From contig CAKPAG010000001.1 of assembly GCA_934132895.1 (NCBI GenBank), positions 207,478 through 271,477 on the forward strand: a stretch of 64,000 bases of DNA, written 5' to 3'. Positions 1-8,911 of this stretch are shown in pieces. The notes under the pieces were generated by a model. It was not told the DNA's origin. It was given only the letters and a program-made list of their open reading frames with translations, and searched no databases. This DNA is from an uncultured Clostridia bacterium (GTDB lineage Bacteria; Bacillota; Clostridia; TANB77; CAG-465). Position 1 is the stretch's first letter. Each line of letters opens with the position of its first letter. Made by a program: the position numbers and the translations under genes.

Positions 1-1840
1 CTTTAGTTGAAACTCCATCTATTAATATATCTCCACTTTTTATATCATAAAACTTCATTAAAAGATTTACCATTGTTGTCTTTCCCGCGCCAGTTGGACC
101 AACTATAGCTATCTTTTGACCTGGCATTGCTGTAGCTGAAAAATCATTTATTGTAGGTTTGTCATTATCATCATATTGGAATACAACATCTTTAAATTCA
201 ATTTTTCCTTTTACATCTTCTTTATTTAGTTTTTTAGTTAAGTCTTTTTCATCTTTCATTTCTTCTTCATCAACAAATTCAAATACTCTTTCACTTGCAG
301 CAGCTGTTGATTGAATTGAAGTCATTGCTTGAGCGATTTGAGCCATTGGTTGTGTAAATAACCTTACATATGTTATAAACGCAATAATTACTCCGAAAGA
401 AATCATATCATTTTTAGCAAGTAAAGCACCTACTAGACATACTGCAACATATCCAAAGTTTCCTATAAAGTTCATCATTGGTTGCATAAGTCCTGATAAG
501 AATTGACTCTTCTCATTACTTACTCTTACTTTTTCATTTAAATCGTCGAACTTTTTATCGGCATCGTCTTTAGCATTATATACTTTTACAACATTTAAAC
601 CTGAATATATTTCTTCAATATGACCATTTAGTTTTCCTAATTCTTCTTGTCTTGCAGTAAAATATTTTTGAGATTTTTTTAGTATAAATCCCATTCCTAT
701 AAATCCTACTAAACTAGAAAGTACTGCTGTAAAGGCTAAAATCCAGTTTGTATAAAACATCATAATCATGGAACCAATAAAAAGTGTTACACTACTAACT
801 AAAGTAGCAAGTGATTGGTTCATTGATTGTGCTATTGTATCTACATCATTAGTAACCCTTGATAAAATATCACCTTTTGAATGCTTATCAAAATATTTAA
901 GAGGTAACTTATTTATCTTTTTAGATATTCTAGATCTTAAATCTCTAGCAAAGTTATTCGCAACATCTGTCATACATATTGATTCAATATATGTAAATAA
1001 TGCACTTATAACATAGAGTGACACTAAAAATATTGTAAGTTTTTTTATAGTATCCAAATTCATTTTTGGTTCTATAACTTTTTTTACATTTTCAGGCATA
1101 GTATCTATTTTAGAGTAAAGTGTATTAACGTCAGTATCTTCTTTTAAATCTGACATTACATTTACTGTTTCATATAACTCATCAGTTGAAATTCTTACCC
1201 CATCTATTTCAACTTCAGTTAATAAAGCTTTCATTATACTTGCTGGTAAAGTATTTGTAGAATTTTTCTTTATTAAACTTATCTTATCTTCTTTTGAAAC
1301 CAATATTTCCTCATAAGTGGTATCTTCAAATATATTCTTAAGTATGCTCTCTGGAAGTTCTGCCATTATACTAGATATATTTTCTTTTGAATCGTTAGAC
1401 TGTAGTTTTAACATACTCTCTTGAAATATTTTCTTATCTTCCAAAGAAATATCAGAGTTATTCATTATACTAATTATTTTTTCTTGAGAAAAGTTTACAT
1501 CTAAAATCTCTGGTATTTTTTTAGATATATTTTCCTCATTTAAATCTTTTTTTATACTCTCTTGCAAAATTTCTAAATTATCTTTATTTACCACTAACCC
1601 TTTAGAAATTTCATCTGTAAGGTCTGATATTTTATTTGGAGCTGAAAGTGATAATATTGCCCCAAACATTGCAAGAATAAGTGATATAATTATGAATACC
1701 TTGAAAGGTTTCAATTCTTTTAAAAGTCTTTTTACTGCCTTTTTAAAATCTTTAGCTTTTTCAACTACCCCCATTCCTGGAGGTCCACCTCCTGGCATTC
1801 TTCTAGGAGTTCTATGTCTTTTTTCTTCATCATTATGCAT
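1..1840 (-). CDS. ABC transporter permease/ATPase half, C-terminus beyond the window edge
   Basis: Half-transporter of a heterodimeric multidrug-type ABC exporter; 613 codons are visible before the left edge. The ATG at 1840 follows a GGAGGAAT ribosome site and overlaps the end of the upstream transporter gene by 8 bases. A short basic, Gly/Pro-rich N-terminus (MPGGGPPGM) leads to a first membrane span near residues 48-68. A hydrophilic insertion of about 180 residues follows before the second span near residue 265. The remaining membrane domain leads to the nucleotide-binding domain, with Walker A GPTGAGKTT near residue 577. The signature and Walker B lie outside the window. It should pair with the 1833-3596 product and take its substrate out of the cell. 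The substrate is unknown. The large loop between spans 1 and 2 is presumably extracellular and is longer than in the classical family. Confidence 0.93.
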   Translation of the reverse strand, partial: MHNDEEKRHRTPRRMPGGGPPGMGVVEKAKDFKKAVKRLLKELKPFKVFIIISLILAMFGAILSLSAPNKISDLTDEISKGLVVNKDNLEILQESIKKDLNEENISKKIPEILDVNFSQEKIISIMNNSDISLEDKKIFQESMLKLQSNDSKENISSIMAELPESILKNIFEDTTYEEILVSKEDKISLIKKNSTNTLPASIMKALLTEVEIDGVRISTDELYETVNVMSDLKEDTDVNTLYSKIDTMPENVKKVIEPKMNLDTIKKLTIFLVSLYVISALFTYIESICMTDVANNFARDLRSRISKKINKLPLKYFDKHSKGDILSRVTNDVDTIAQSMNQSLATLVSSVTLFIGSMIMMFYTNWILAFTAVLSSLVGFIGMGFILKKSQKYFTARQEELGKLNGHIEEIYSGLNVVKVYNAKDDADKKFDDLNEKVRVSNEKSQFLSGLMQPMMNFIGNFGYVAVCLVGALLAKNDMISFGVIIAFITYVRLFTQPMAQIAQAMTSIQSTAAASERVFEFVDEEEMKDEKDLTKKLNKEDVKGKIEFKDVVFQYDDNDKPTINDFSATAMPGQKIAIVGPTGAGKTTMVNLLMKFYDIKSGDILIDGVSTK

Positions 1841-3596
1841 TTTCTAATTCCTCCTTTGATAGTTGAGATAAAGCAATTTGTTTGTATACTTCACAAGACT
1901 TAAGTAAATCTTTATGATTTCCTATTCCAACACATTTTCCATTGTCTAATACAATAATCTTATCTGCATTCATTATAGTACCTATTCTTTGTGCTACTAT
2001 TAAACTTGTAGCATCTTTTGTATATGATTTTAATTCTTTTCTAAGTACTGCATCAGTTTTGTAATCAAGTGCTGAAAAGCTATCATCAAAAATATATATT
2101 TCTGGATCTTTAGCTATAGCTCTTGCTATTGCCAAACGTTGTTTTTGACCACCTGATACATTCGTACCGCCTTGTGCCATATGAGAGTTATACCCTTCAT
2201 CCATTTTCTCAACAAATTCTTTTGCTTGAGCTACCTTAATTGCCTCTTTAACTTTTTCTAAAGAATAACTACCATTTGGCTTTTTGCCATATGCAACATT
2301 TGAATATACAGTACCATTAAACATAACTGCTTTTTGTGGCACATAACCAATTTTGCTATGTAAAAATTCTTCTTTATATTCCTTTACATTAACTCCATCA
2401 ATTAATACTTCTCCTTTAGTTGCATCATAAAATCTAGGTACTAAGTTTATTAGAGTAGATTTTCCACTTCCGGTAGAACCAATAAATGCAACAGTTTCGC
2501 CTTTATTTGCTTTAAATGAAATATCTTCAAGTAAATACTCATCGGCATCTGGGTATTTAAAATATACGTGTTTGAATTCTACAGTTCCCTTTTCACCATT
2601 TTCTATATTAGTTACTTCTCCTTCTTTTATTGTTATATCTGTATCTAACACTTCATTTATACGTTTAGCTGAAACTTGTGCTCTAGGTAGCATCATAAAT
2701 ACAAAAGCTAAAAGCAAAAAAGACATTATAACCTGTATTGCATATGAAGAAAATACTACCATATCTCCAAATAGTGATAATTTATCAGCCATCATTGCAT
2801 CTTTAATAATGTATGCTCCTACAAAATATATTGCAAGTGTTAAAAAGTATAATACTAAGTACATAGTTGGTTGCATTATAGCGAATTTCTTTTGGTTAAA
2901 TAATTGTAAATTTGTAAGATTATCATTTGCTTTTTCAAATTTTTCTTCTTGGTATTTTTCAGCATTAAATGCTCTTACTACACGTATTCCGTTTAAGTTT
3001 TCACGAGTTACCCCATTTAATTTATCTATTAATTTCTGTACAATTTTAAATCTAGGAAGAACTATTACAATAAGCATAGCTATTACAGATAGTAATACTA
3101 CAACTGCCACTGCAGTTATTGCACTCCACTGCCAACTCTTATTTAAAATTTTAGAAACAGCCCAAATTGCAGTTATTGGTGCTTTTATTAAAAGTTGAAG
3201 TCCCATTGCCATAAACATTTGAATGTTTGTTATATCATTTGTTGTTCTTGTTATTAAACTGCTAGTTGAAAATTGTTTTACCTCTTGCATAGCTAAATTT
3301 TCTACTTTAGTAAATATACTTTTTCTAACATTTTTAGAGAATATAGAAGAAAGCTTTGAAATTATATAGCCTGTTATAACAGCTGCAACTAAGCTTCCAA
3401 ATGCACAAAGTAGCATATATCCTCCGTTTTTTAAGATTTCACCTATCTTTGCCCCTTCAGTTTTTACGAGTACAGTGATTTCTGACATATAATCAGGCAT
3501 TTTTAATTCTAACCATACTTGAGCAAATATAAGTAAAAAAGATATAAATATAAATAAATAATCTCTTTTGTTTAACTTTTTAAGTAGTTTTAGCAT
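1833..3596 (-). CDS. ABC transporter permease/ATPase half with degenerate catalytic site
   Basis: A 587-residue half-transporter. The six-span membrane domain comes first, then the ATPase domain with Walker A GSTGSGKST (about residue 375), signature VSGGQ (about 480) and Walker B ending in FDDS. The usual catalytic glutamate after Walker B is Asp here. In established heterodimeric exporters of this class (BmrC/BmrD, TM287/TM288) one subunit carries such a degenerate site, so this is the partner with the inactive composite site. It overlaps the MarR gene by 7 bases upstream and the second half-transporter by 8 bases downstream, giving a tight three-gene operon. Regulation by the MarR protein and drug or metabolite efflux are inferences from this arrangement. 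Confidence 0.95.
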   Translation of the reverse strand: MLKLLKKLNKRDYLFIFISFLLIFAQVWLELKMPDYMSEITVLVKTEGAKIGEILKNGGYMLLCAFGSLVAAVITGYIISKLSSIFSKNVRKSIFTKVENLAMQEVKQFSTSSLITRTTNDITNIQMFMAMGLQLLIKAPITAIWAVSKILNKSWQWSAITAVAVVVLLSVIAMLIVIVLPRFKIVQKLIDKLNGVTRENLNGIRVVRAFNAEKYQEEKFEKANDNLTNLQLFNQKKFAIMQPTMYLVLYFLTLAIYFVGAYIIKDAMMADKLSLFGDMVVFSSYAIQVIMSFLLLAFVFMMLPRAQVSAKRINEVLDTDITIKEGEVTNIENGEKGTVEFKHVYFKYPDADEYLLEDISFKANKGETVAFIGSTGSGKSTLINLVPRFYDATKGEVLIDGVNVKEYKEEFLHSKIGYVPQKAVMFNGTVYSNVAYGKKPNGSYSLEKVKEAIKVAQAKEFVEKMDEGYNSHMAQGGTNVSGGQKQRLAIARAIAKDPEIYIFDDSFSALDYKTDAVLRKELKSYTKDATSLIVAQRIGTIMNADKIIVLDNGKCVGIGNHKDLLKSCEVYKQIALSQLSKEELENA

Positions 3597-4057
3597 TTTA
3601 TCATCCTTTCTTTTTTTACATTTTCTTTCATTTTGGAAATGACACTTAAAAATACATTTAACTCCTCTTTAGATATTCCTTTTATTATATTTTCTTCAAG
3701 ATTTAATATTCTTAATTTATTCTCTTCGAATACCCTTTTGGCACTTTCATTTAAATATATTTTCTTTAATCTTGTATCGTCATTACTAATTTTTCTTTTT
3801 ATCAATTCATTTTTTTCCATAGTTTTCAATACACCAGATACTGTTGCCCTTTTTAGATTTAGTTTATTTTCTAAATCCTTTTGATACAAAAATCCTTCTT
3901 TGCTTTTAAGTAGGCAGTGTATTATTTCAATTTGTGTAGGTGTAAGTACAGCAAATCTATCTACATTTCTTTCTTCCTTAACCTGATTTCTAATAAGTTC
4001 ATTAAATATACTCTTTTCTAAACTTTTTATTTCATTTATCACATGTATATCATTCAT
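3590..4057 (-). CDS. MarR family transcriptional regulator
   Basis: Winged-helix regulator of about 155 residues with the typical MarR order: N-terminal dimerisation helix, recognition region around LTPTQIEIIHCLL and QKDLENKLNLKRATVSGVL, wing KRKISNDDTRLKKIYL, and a C-terminal helix. Two adjacent ATG codons are possible (4060 and 4057). The GAGGTG ribosome site sits only 2 bases before the first, so the second start is preferred. It is first in the operon with the two ABC halves, which is the usual arrangement for local repression relieved by an exported compound. The operon promoter lies directly upstream. The ligand cannot be told from sequence. Confidence 0.93.
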   Translation of the reverse strand: MNDIHVINEIKSLEKSIFNELIRNQVKEERNVDRFAVLTPTQIEIIHCLLKSKEGFLYQKDLENKLNLKRATVSGVLKTMEKNELIKRKISNDDTRLKKIYLNESAKRVFEENKLRILNLEENIIKGISKEELNVFLSVISKMKENVKKERMIKC

Positions 4058-4091
4058 CATCTCACCTCGGCTTTGTATGGTGCCTTACAAT

Positions 4092-4120
4092 ATTTTAATA
4101 TTTATACTCTTCTTTGTCAA
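4092..4120 (-). promoter_or_regulatory. Promoter of the marR-ABC operon
   Basis: On the minus strand TTGACA (4120-4115) and TAAAAT (4097-4092) are separated by 17 bases, about 30 bases upstream of the start. This is a near-consensus housekeeping promoter. AT-rich AATATT repeats overlap the -10 region and could be a MarR site, but this is too low in complexity to claim. Confidence 0.75.
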
Positions 4121-4160
4121 TAAATATGCCATTTTTACACAAATTTTTCACAAAAATTCA

Positions 4161-4199
4161 AAGACAAGTCAAATTTTATATTTAAATTTAACTTGTCTT
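4161..4199 (-). terminator. Hairpin terminator after the 4211-4840 gene
   Basis: A 16-base stem with one mismatch (AAGACAAGT.. and its complement) lies 12 bases beyond the stop of the minus-strand gene. It is followed on that strand by a weak T-rich tail. Confidence 0.6.
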
Positions 4200-4210
4200 A
4201 AATATATATA

Positions 4211-4840
4211 TTATTTTTTTACAATAAAACTTACATTTCCATTTGAAACATCACCAGTATCATATACTAGTTTTATACCACTAGAATCTTCTGGTATCTC
4301 ATAATAAAAACTTACATTTTCTTTTGTCCCTGGAATTATATCTTCCATATTGTCACTACTTATTGAAAAACTTTGACATTCACTTTCGTTTGAATAGCAT
4401 TTAAAGTCACCCTCAGTAAATAATCTATTTGTTTCTCCCTTATTTTCTATTTCAAAATCTACTTTAAGTATATTATATCCAGGTGTTACAAGATAATCAC
4501 TTACCTTGTTATAATTAGTATCAACAGACAATAGTTTAATATTTAAATTATCGCCGTTATATATACTTCCAATCTTATATAATTTTTCGCCATTTTCATT
4601 TAAATCATAACTATTACTACCAATCCCTATAAATATAGCATTCATAACTATAGCTAAAAATGCAATTATAATTCCAATTATTGATAATAGATATTTTTCA
4701 CTATTTTTTAATCTAATAAATATATTAATTCCTGAAATAATTATTGACATTATTGCAATAACTATAGCAAACCATTTTAATGATGTAAAAGCTCCTATTA
4801 TAACTGAAACTATTCCTAAGACAATACCTATTATTCCCAT
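4211..4840 (-). CDS. Membrane protein of unknown function with extracellular Ig-like (DUF4352-like) domain
   Basis: 209 residues. Three hydrophobic segments fill residues 1-80, then about 125 residues form a beta-rich soluble domain. It contains a pattern of the kind seen in DUF4352/telokin-like domains (VDFEIENKGETNR, then a cluster YSNESECQSFSISS and a PGTKENVSFYYEIPE strand pair). Those domains are generally extracytoplasmic; no specific role is known. It stands alone between the marR operon promoter and the acyltransferase gene, with its own terminator. The family assignment is a resemblance read by eye; the membrane topology is more certain. Confidence 0.7.
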   Translation of the reverse strand: MGIIGIVLGIVSVIIGAFTSLKWFAIVIAIMSIIISGINIFIRLKNSEKYLLSIIGIIIAFLAIVMNAIFIGIGSNSYDLNENGEKLYKIGSIYNGDNLNIKLLSVDTNYNKVSDYLVTPGYNILKVDFEIENKGETNRLFTEGDFKCYSNESECQSFSISSDNMEDIIPGTKENVSFYYEIPEDSSGIKLVYDTGDVSNGNVSFIVKK

Positions 4841-4913
4841 ATACCTACTTCTCCTTTTTCGTTTATATATAAATTATATATCATAAACTTAAATAAATTT
4901 CAAGTAAGACCCA

Positions 4914-5987
4914 TTATTTATTATTTTTTCCTAATATAACAGTATTAATTACAGGTATACTAGATATAACCTTTGTTATTAAAGGCAATATAACTATTGT
5001 TCCAATCAATATTAATATATAATTTAATATAAATGGTAAATTTAAGTAATTCACAACTACAAAACCTAATACTACTACCACAGAATAATGAAGTACATAA
5101 AAAGCAAAGTTATTTTTTGTCATATAGTTAGTAAATTTATTGCTAAAATTCAAATACTTTTTAGAAAAGCCAAGGATTGCTATTATCATAACCCATAAAT
5201 ATATATTAGTAAATATGTTTTTTAGTACTGACATTTCTGCATAATTTTTTCCATAATATTTTATTGAATATACTATGCCGCATAAAATTGCAACTATTAT
5301 TAAAGGTATAGAATACTTTGATAATTTTTCTATTAATTCTTCATTTGAAAATATATAGTATCCTAATAAAAACATAAAAATATATATTCCAAACCTATAT
5401 ATTTCAACAAGTGGCGTATTTAAAATATTTGCACTTCCCCACACAAGTAATGTCATTATCACAAGCATAATTGGTTTTATTTTTTTGGCACAATTTCCTA
5501 TCTTATCTTTTCTATCAATCTTTCTAATTAAAACAAGTACTAAGGCTGCTATAAATAACACATGTCCAAACCAAAGTGGACCTATTCCAATTAAAGAGTA
5601 TATTATATATTTTATGAAGCCTGGTATAACATCACCATTTCCAGCAAATATATCGTTGTAATAATTAGTTATCATTCCTGCTATCCAGCCATAAGCAAAT
5701 ATTCCTACTATTGTTGGAAGTAATATTCTTTTTGCTCTATCTTTTATATACTCTTTATTAGACCTTTTCTCCAAAGAATATTTACTTGAAATACCTGCAA
5801 CCACAAATAACAAACACATAAACCAAGGATATACAAATACTAAAAAAGCATCCGCCTCAGGTATTCCTTTAACATTTATATTAGATATAACCCCACTTGA
5901 ATTAAATAAATATACTATATGATATATTATAACAAGTACAACTGTCATCCACCTTATATTATCTAAATAATGTTTTCTATCACTCAT
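4914..5987 (-). CDS. Acyltransferase 3 family membrane protein
   Basis: 357 residues with about ten membrane spans. The N-terminus (YLDNIRWMTVVLVIIYH) is the hallmark of the acyltransferase 3 family, where the first-helix histidine is catalytic. Family members O-acetylate surface sugars or modify cell-wall or exported molecules, using an acyl donor from the cytoplasm. The start has its ribosome site (AAAGGAG) inside the end of the abrB gene, 3 bases upstream, so both are co-transcribed. The specific substrate is unknown. AbrB control of a surface-modifying enzyme is an inference from the pairing. Confidence 0.88.
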   Translation of the reverse strand: MSDRKHYLDNIRWMTVVLVIIYHIVYLFNSSGVISNINVKGIPEADAFLVFVYPWFMCLLFVVAGISSKYSLEKRSNKEYIKDRAKRILLPTIVGIFAYGWIAGMITNYYNDIFAGNGDVIPGFIKYIIYSLIGIGPLWFGHVLFIAALVLVLIRKIDRKDKIGNCAKKIKPIMLVIMTLLVWGSANILNTPLVEIYRFGIYIFMFLLGYYIFSNEELIEKLSKYSIPLIIVAILCGIVYSIKYYGKNYAEMSVLKNIFTNIYLWVMIIAILGFSKKYLNFSNKFTNYMTKNNFAFYVLHYSVVVVLGFVVVNYLNLPFILNYILILIGTIVILPLITKVISSIPVINTVILGKNNK

Positions 5988-5990
5988 AAA

Positions 5991-6194
5991 TTACTCGTCT
6001 CCTTTAGGAAAAATTTTATCTGATAAATCTTCTATTACATCAGACTTAACTAATGCTATTCCTTTTTTCTTATCGCATAACACAATAATAGAATCTCCTG
6101 GATTTATATCAAACATATCTCTTGCCTCTTTAGGTATAACAATTTGTCCTTTTTCTCCTACTCTACAAATTCCAATGTATTTATCTTTTCTCAT
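5991..6194 (-). CDS. AbrB/MazE-type (SpoVT-AbrB) DNA-binding protein
   Basis: 67 residues with a single swapped-hairpin AbrB domain (ICRVGEKGQIVIPKEARDMF, then INPGDSI). The ATG at 6194 is chosen because it follows GGAGGT at the correct distance. A longer frame begins at a TTG that overlaps this ribosome site and is unlikely. It probably regulates itself and the downstream acyltransferase: four 9-base direct repeats cover its promoter. No MazF-type toxin is adjacent, so a transition-state-regulator role fits better than an antitoxin role. Confidence 0.9.
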   Translation of the reverse strand: MRKDKYIGICRVGEKGQIVIPKEARDMFDINPGDSIIVLCDKKKGIALVKSDVIEDLSDKIFPKGDE

Positions 6195-6212
6195 AATTAC
6201 CTCCAATTCAAG

Positions 6213-6248
6213 TTATACTTTTCATACTTATTATACTATTAATACTAT
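6213..6248. repeat. Four 9-base direct repeats over the abrB promoter
   Basis: ATACT recurs at 6215, 6224, 6233 and 6242, exactly every 9 bases. The full units read TTATACTTT, TCATACTTA, TTATACTAT and TAATACTAT on the plus strand. They overlap the -10 element and spacer of the abrB promoter, the position expected of an operator. Confidence 0.8.
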
Positions 6249-6258
6249 AAAAAAACAA
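6230..6258 (-). promoter_or_regulatory. Promoter of the abrB-acyltransferase operon
   Basis: Minus strand TTGTTT (6258-6253), 17-base spacer, TATAAT (6235-6230), about 35 bases upstream of the abrB start. Confidence 0.75.
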
Positions 6259-6352
6259 GTAAATATACAAAAAAATATCAATGCTTTAAAAACATTTACA
6301 TTTTTATATACCTACTTATTAACTTCACCATCCTTTTTTATCCAAATGAAAA

Positions 6353-6380
6353 GAGAGTAGATAAATCTATGACTACTCTC
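6353..6380 (-). terminator. Terminator after the 6442-7173 gene
   Basis: 8-base perfect stem GAGAGTAG/CTACTCTC with a 12-base loop. On the minus strand it is followed by a T-rich tail (CTTTTCATTT). Confidence 0.7.
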
Positions 6381-6441
6381 TTTATACTATATAAACATTT
6401 AAATATTCAAAATTGTTTTAACCACATATAACAACTCTTAT

Positions 6442-7173
6442 TTAATTCTCTATCTCTGCACAATTTATATTAAAAACCTCTTTTATTTCATTATTTAAAT
6501 CTATAAAATTTGTTTGTCTTATTGCATTCTCCTCTAGTAAAACATTTTTAGATGAATAACTGTTAACTATATTTTTTTTACTTTCTATGAATATATTAAT
6601 TTCATTTATAAGTTTCATAATATTTTCTAATCTTAAAACAGATACTTTTTTCTCACTTCTTACACGACCAGCATTTTTATCAAAAACTAATGGTAAATAC
6701 TGAATCATTTTAAATAACTCAAGGATAGCCTTATTTCTATAAAAACACATTTGTGTATAGTAAAATACTTTTAAGTTAATCTCATGTTGATTATTACATT
6801 CTTCTAAAATATCTTTAAATGATTTACTCTTTATAACATAATAGCATATTTCATTATCAAAAGTATCAACAAATTTTCCTATCTTATGCTTTAACCTCAT
6901 GGAATGTTCTTTAATACAAAAAACTAATTGTTCTATACATAAAATAATAATAGGAATAAATGCAACTACCATAAACAAACACAAGTATACTTTCTTTACA
7001 TTATTGAATACTATAGAAGATGTCTCTTTAAGAATAATTCCTAATATTAACAATATAACATTAGTTAATATGCCAATATTTAGTATTTTTATCTGATGTG
7101 TATTTTTTACAATTTTATCCATATCATTTTTTAGATAATGGCCCTTCCGTTCATTTAAATTATAATTACTCAT
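6442..7173 (-). CDS. Membrane protein of unknown function
   Basis: 243 residues. The ATG at 7173 is chosen because it follows a strong AAAGGAGGT site; a frame open upstream of it has no ribosome site. Two hydrophobic segments lie near residues 30-50 and 62-85. A cytoplasmic, charged, helix-rich C-terminal region follows, with Cys and Tyr residues but no motif I recognise. Codon 9 is an in-frame CGG, a codon that is missing from the conserved genes of this window. It has its own terminator and sits alone between the abrB operon and a gene-free region beside the decayed integrase, so it may belong to the same accessory segment. Confidence 0.7.
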   Translation of the reverse strand: MSNYNLNERKGHYLKNDMDKIVKNTHQIKILNIGILTNVILLILGIILKETSSIVFNNVKKVYLCLFMVVAFIPIIILCIEQLVFCIKEHSMRLKHKIGKFVDTFDNEICYYVIKSKSFKDILEECNNQHEINLKVFYYTQMCFYRNKAILELFKMIQYLPLVFDKNAGRVRSEKKVSVLRLENIMKLINEINIFIESKKNIVNSYSSKNVLLEENAIRQTNFIDLNNEIKEVFNINCAEIEN

Positions 7174-7487
7174 ATTTACCTCCTTTTTCAACAATAACTC
7201 ATATAATTCATTAAACAATTTTTATAATTTTATTCGTCTACTACATGTTATTCTCTCCAAGTCTAATGTAACTTGAATCTAGTAAATTTTGCTTTATTTT
7301 ATCATATATGTATAAAAAATGCAACATCAATTTTTCTAGAAACTATAAATAATTTGTTATCTTATAACATGCAGTTTAAATTAAATATAAATTCATTATC
7401 GATATGTTAAAATATTCTTGTAAATCAATCATAATATAATACAAAATGAGTATTATATTTTATCAATACTAATGAAGTGTGAAAAAG

Positions 7488-7516
7488 ATGATAGAGACTA
7501 TTTTAGTCTCTATCAT
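7488..7516 (-). terminator. Strong hairpin, possible terminator
   Basis: 13-base perfect stem (ATGATAGAGACTA and complement) with a 3-base loop. On the minus strand it is followed by CTTTTTC. It could end transcripts coming from the integrase remnant. Confidence 0.5.
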
Positions 7517-7570
7517 AATTACCCGCAAATATTAACGAAAATTTTTTTCAAACCATAACACGAGCTTTCA

Positions 7571-7608
7571 AAAGGAGAGAAGTGAGGCCACACTTCTTTT
7601 CTTTTTTG
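7571..7608 (+). terminator. Strong hairpin with T-tail on the plus strand
   Basis: 14-base stem (AAAGGAGAGAAGTG paired with CACTTCTTTTCTTT, two G-T wobbles) and a 6-base loop, ending in a T-run. No plus-strand gene lies upstream, so it would terminate an unannotated RNA or be a relic. Confidence 0.5.
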
Positions 7609-7779
7609 CAAAAAACACATATAAGTAAATTATTAAATGTACACAAATTATTTAATTGTTTATATTATATCATTTTACAGGTGTACTGTCAACCTTTTTA
7701 TTTATTTTACTTGTTTTGTATCTGTTGTGGATGTTTTTTAATTGTTCGCTGTTTTGATATAAAAATCCAAAAATATATA

Positions 7780-8727
7780 TCATCTCATTTTTATTCTATT
7801 TAAAGAAATATCTGAAAATTCTTCCAAAGGATTAAATTTAGAAAATCCCAAGTGTAAGTCATTTGAAAATATGTTTACATATTCTTTTACTATCATCAAG
7901 CTACTATGACCGCAAAATTTTTTGTAATCTAAATATGTCACCGCCGATTTAAAATCCATTTTTTTGCAAAAGTATGCCTATATAAATGAGCAGATGTTTT
8001 AAAAACTCCTCTTGATTTATTATATTTCATAAGTGCATGTTCTAATCCATTCACACTCATCTGTTTTCCATTTTGGGTGCAAAATAAATAATCTTCAATT
8101 TCTCCCTGTCTATATTTTAAATACTCCTTTAATATTAGTATTAATGTATGAGTGATTGGAATAACTTGTTGTTTACGATTTTTGGTTTTTGTCAGTATAA
8201 TGTTTTCTTCTGAAAAATCAATATCCTTTATTTGTATATTCGCAACAGTCGAAATCCTATTTCCTGTTCCTAATAAATAATTTGTAATAACCAAGTTTCT
8301 GTATTCAGGAAAATCACAACTTTTTAAATTTGGTTTTTTTAAAAGCAAAATCAACTCATTATCTGTATATGTTGGTTTTATATTTTTTTCGGTCTTTAAC
8401 AATTGAATTTTAAAACGCATTATATAACCATGTTCCATACAATAATATAAAAATGCTTTAATCCCTCTAAGATAACTATTAATTGTTATTTCACTTACTT
8501 TTCTGTTATTTCTTAAGTGCACAATATAATTGACTATTACATCAAATTTTACACAATTGCAAGGTTGTTAAACATCTATAAACTCTCCGAAAATATTTGA
8601 AACAATCTTTGTAATATTCTAGCGATTTTTTAGACAAATTCTTTGCTATATTAAAAGTTTGAAATTCTTTAAAAGCTGAATTTAGGGTGATTAACGTATC
8701 GTTATCATATAAGTATAATTTCTTCAT
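7780..8727 (-). pseudogene. Tyrosine recombinase/integrase, frameshifted remnant
   Basis: An almost complete phage-type integrase of about 315 residues, readable only across three +1 shifts and one stop. The N-terminal piece (8727-8590) is a SAM-like core-binding half. The catalytic piece carries Arg in LGTGNRIS, HLYRH, GHSS and Tyr in KEYVNIF, so every catalytic residue is still encoded. Breaks occur at 8589, 7946 and 7912; each has a zero-frame CGG codon, and dropping the C restores glycine (GEF, NGGD, ILGH). An additional TAA lies at 8570-8568 in the restored frame. It sits 184 bases from tRNA-Tyr, a usual integration target. It is either a dead integrase or one that needs recoding; the TAA favours dead. 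Confidence 0.88.
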
Positions 8728-8778
8728 TTTTGCGCCTCCTAATAGTAATAATATTTATCATCATTAATAAATATTACT

Positions 8779-8820
8779 AGCCAACAGATTAATGAAAATA
8801 TATTAATAAATCTGTTGGCT
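8779..8820. repeat. Inverted repeat matching part of tRNA-Tyr (possible att-like site)
   Basis: AGCCAACAGATT at 8779-8790 is repeated inverted at 8809-8820, and the same 12 bases occur inside tRNA-Tyr at 8949-8960. The second arm matches the tRNA over 15 bases (TAAATCTGTTGGCTT). It lies between the integrase remnant and the tRNA, as expected for an attachment core. It is followed by T5 on the plus strand and could equally act as a hairpin terminator. Confidence 0.5.
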
Positions 8821-8855
8821 TTTTACCATTAAAGACTTGTTGATAAAGAAAAGTA

Positions 8856-8890
8856 AAGCAGTAGACTTGTCCTATCAAAGTCTACTGCTT
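8856..8890 (-). terminator. Terminator after the tRNA-Ile2/tRNA-Tyr transcript
   Basis: 13-base stem AAGCAGTAGACTT and complement, followed on the minus strand by a T-rich tail, 21 bases beyond tRNA-Tyr. Confidence 0.75.
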
Positions 8891-8911
8891 GTACCATCTT
8901 AACCATTTTTA

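Larger units (their letters stand above)
7174..7779. other. Gene-free AT-rich segment with two hairpins
   Basis: About 600 bases with no supported gene on either strand. It holds the upstream region of the 6442-7173 gene, two strong hairpins (7488-7516 and 7571-7604) and AT-rich filler. The short frames here have no ribosome sites or recognisable products. It lies just past the end of the integrase remnant and may be residue of a mobile element. Confidence 0.6.

Noticed and set aside
2572..3198. 208-codon plus-strand frame opposite the ABC transporter
   Set aside because: Antisense shadow of a well-supported gene, no start signal.
4089..4102. AATATT repeats at the marR promoter as MarR operator
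   Set aside because: Too low in complexity in such AT-rich DNA to separate from background, and not a true palindrome.
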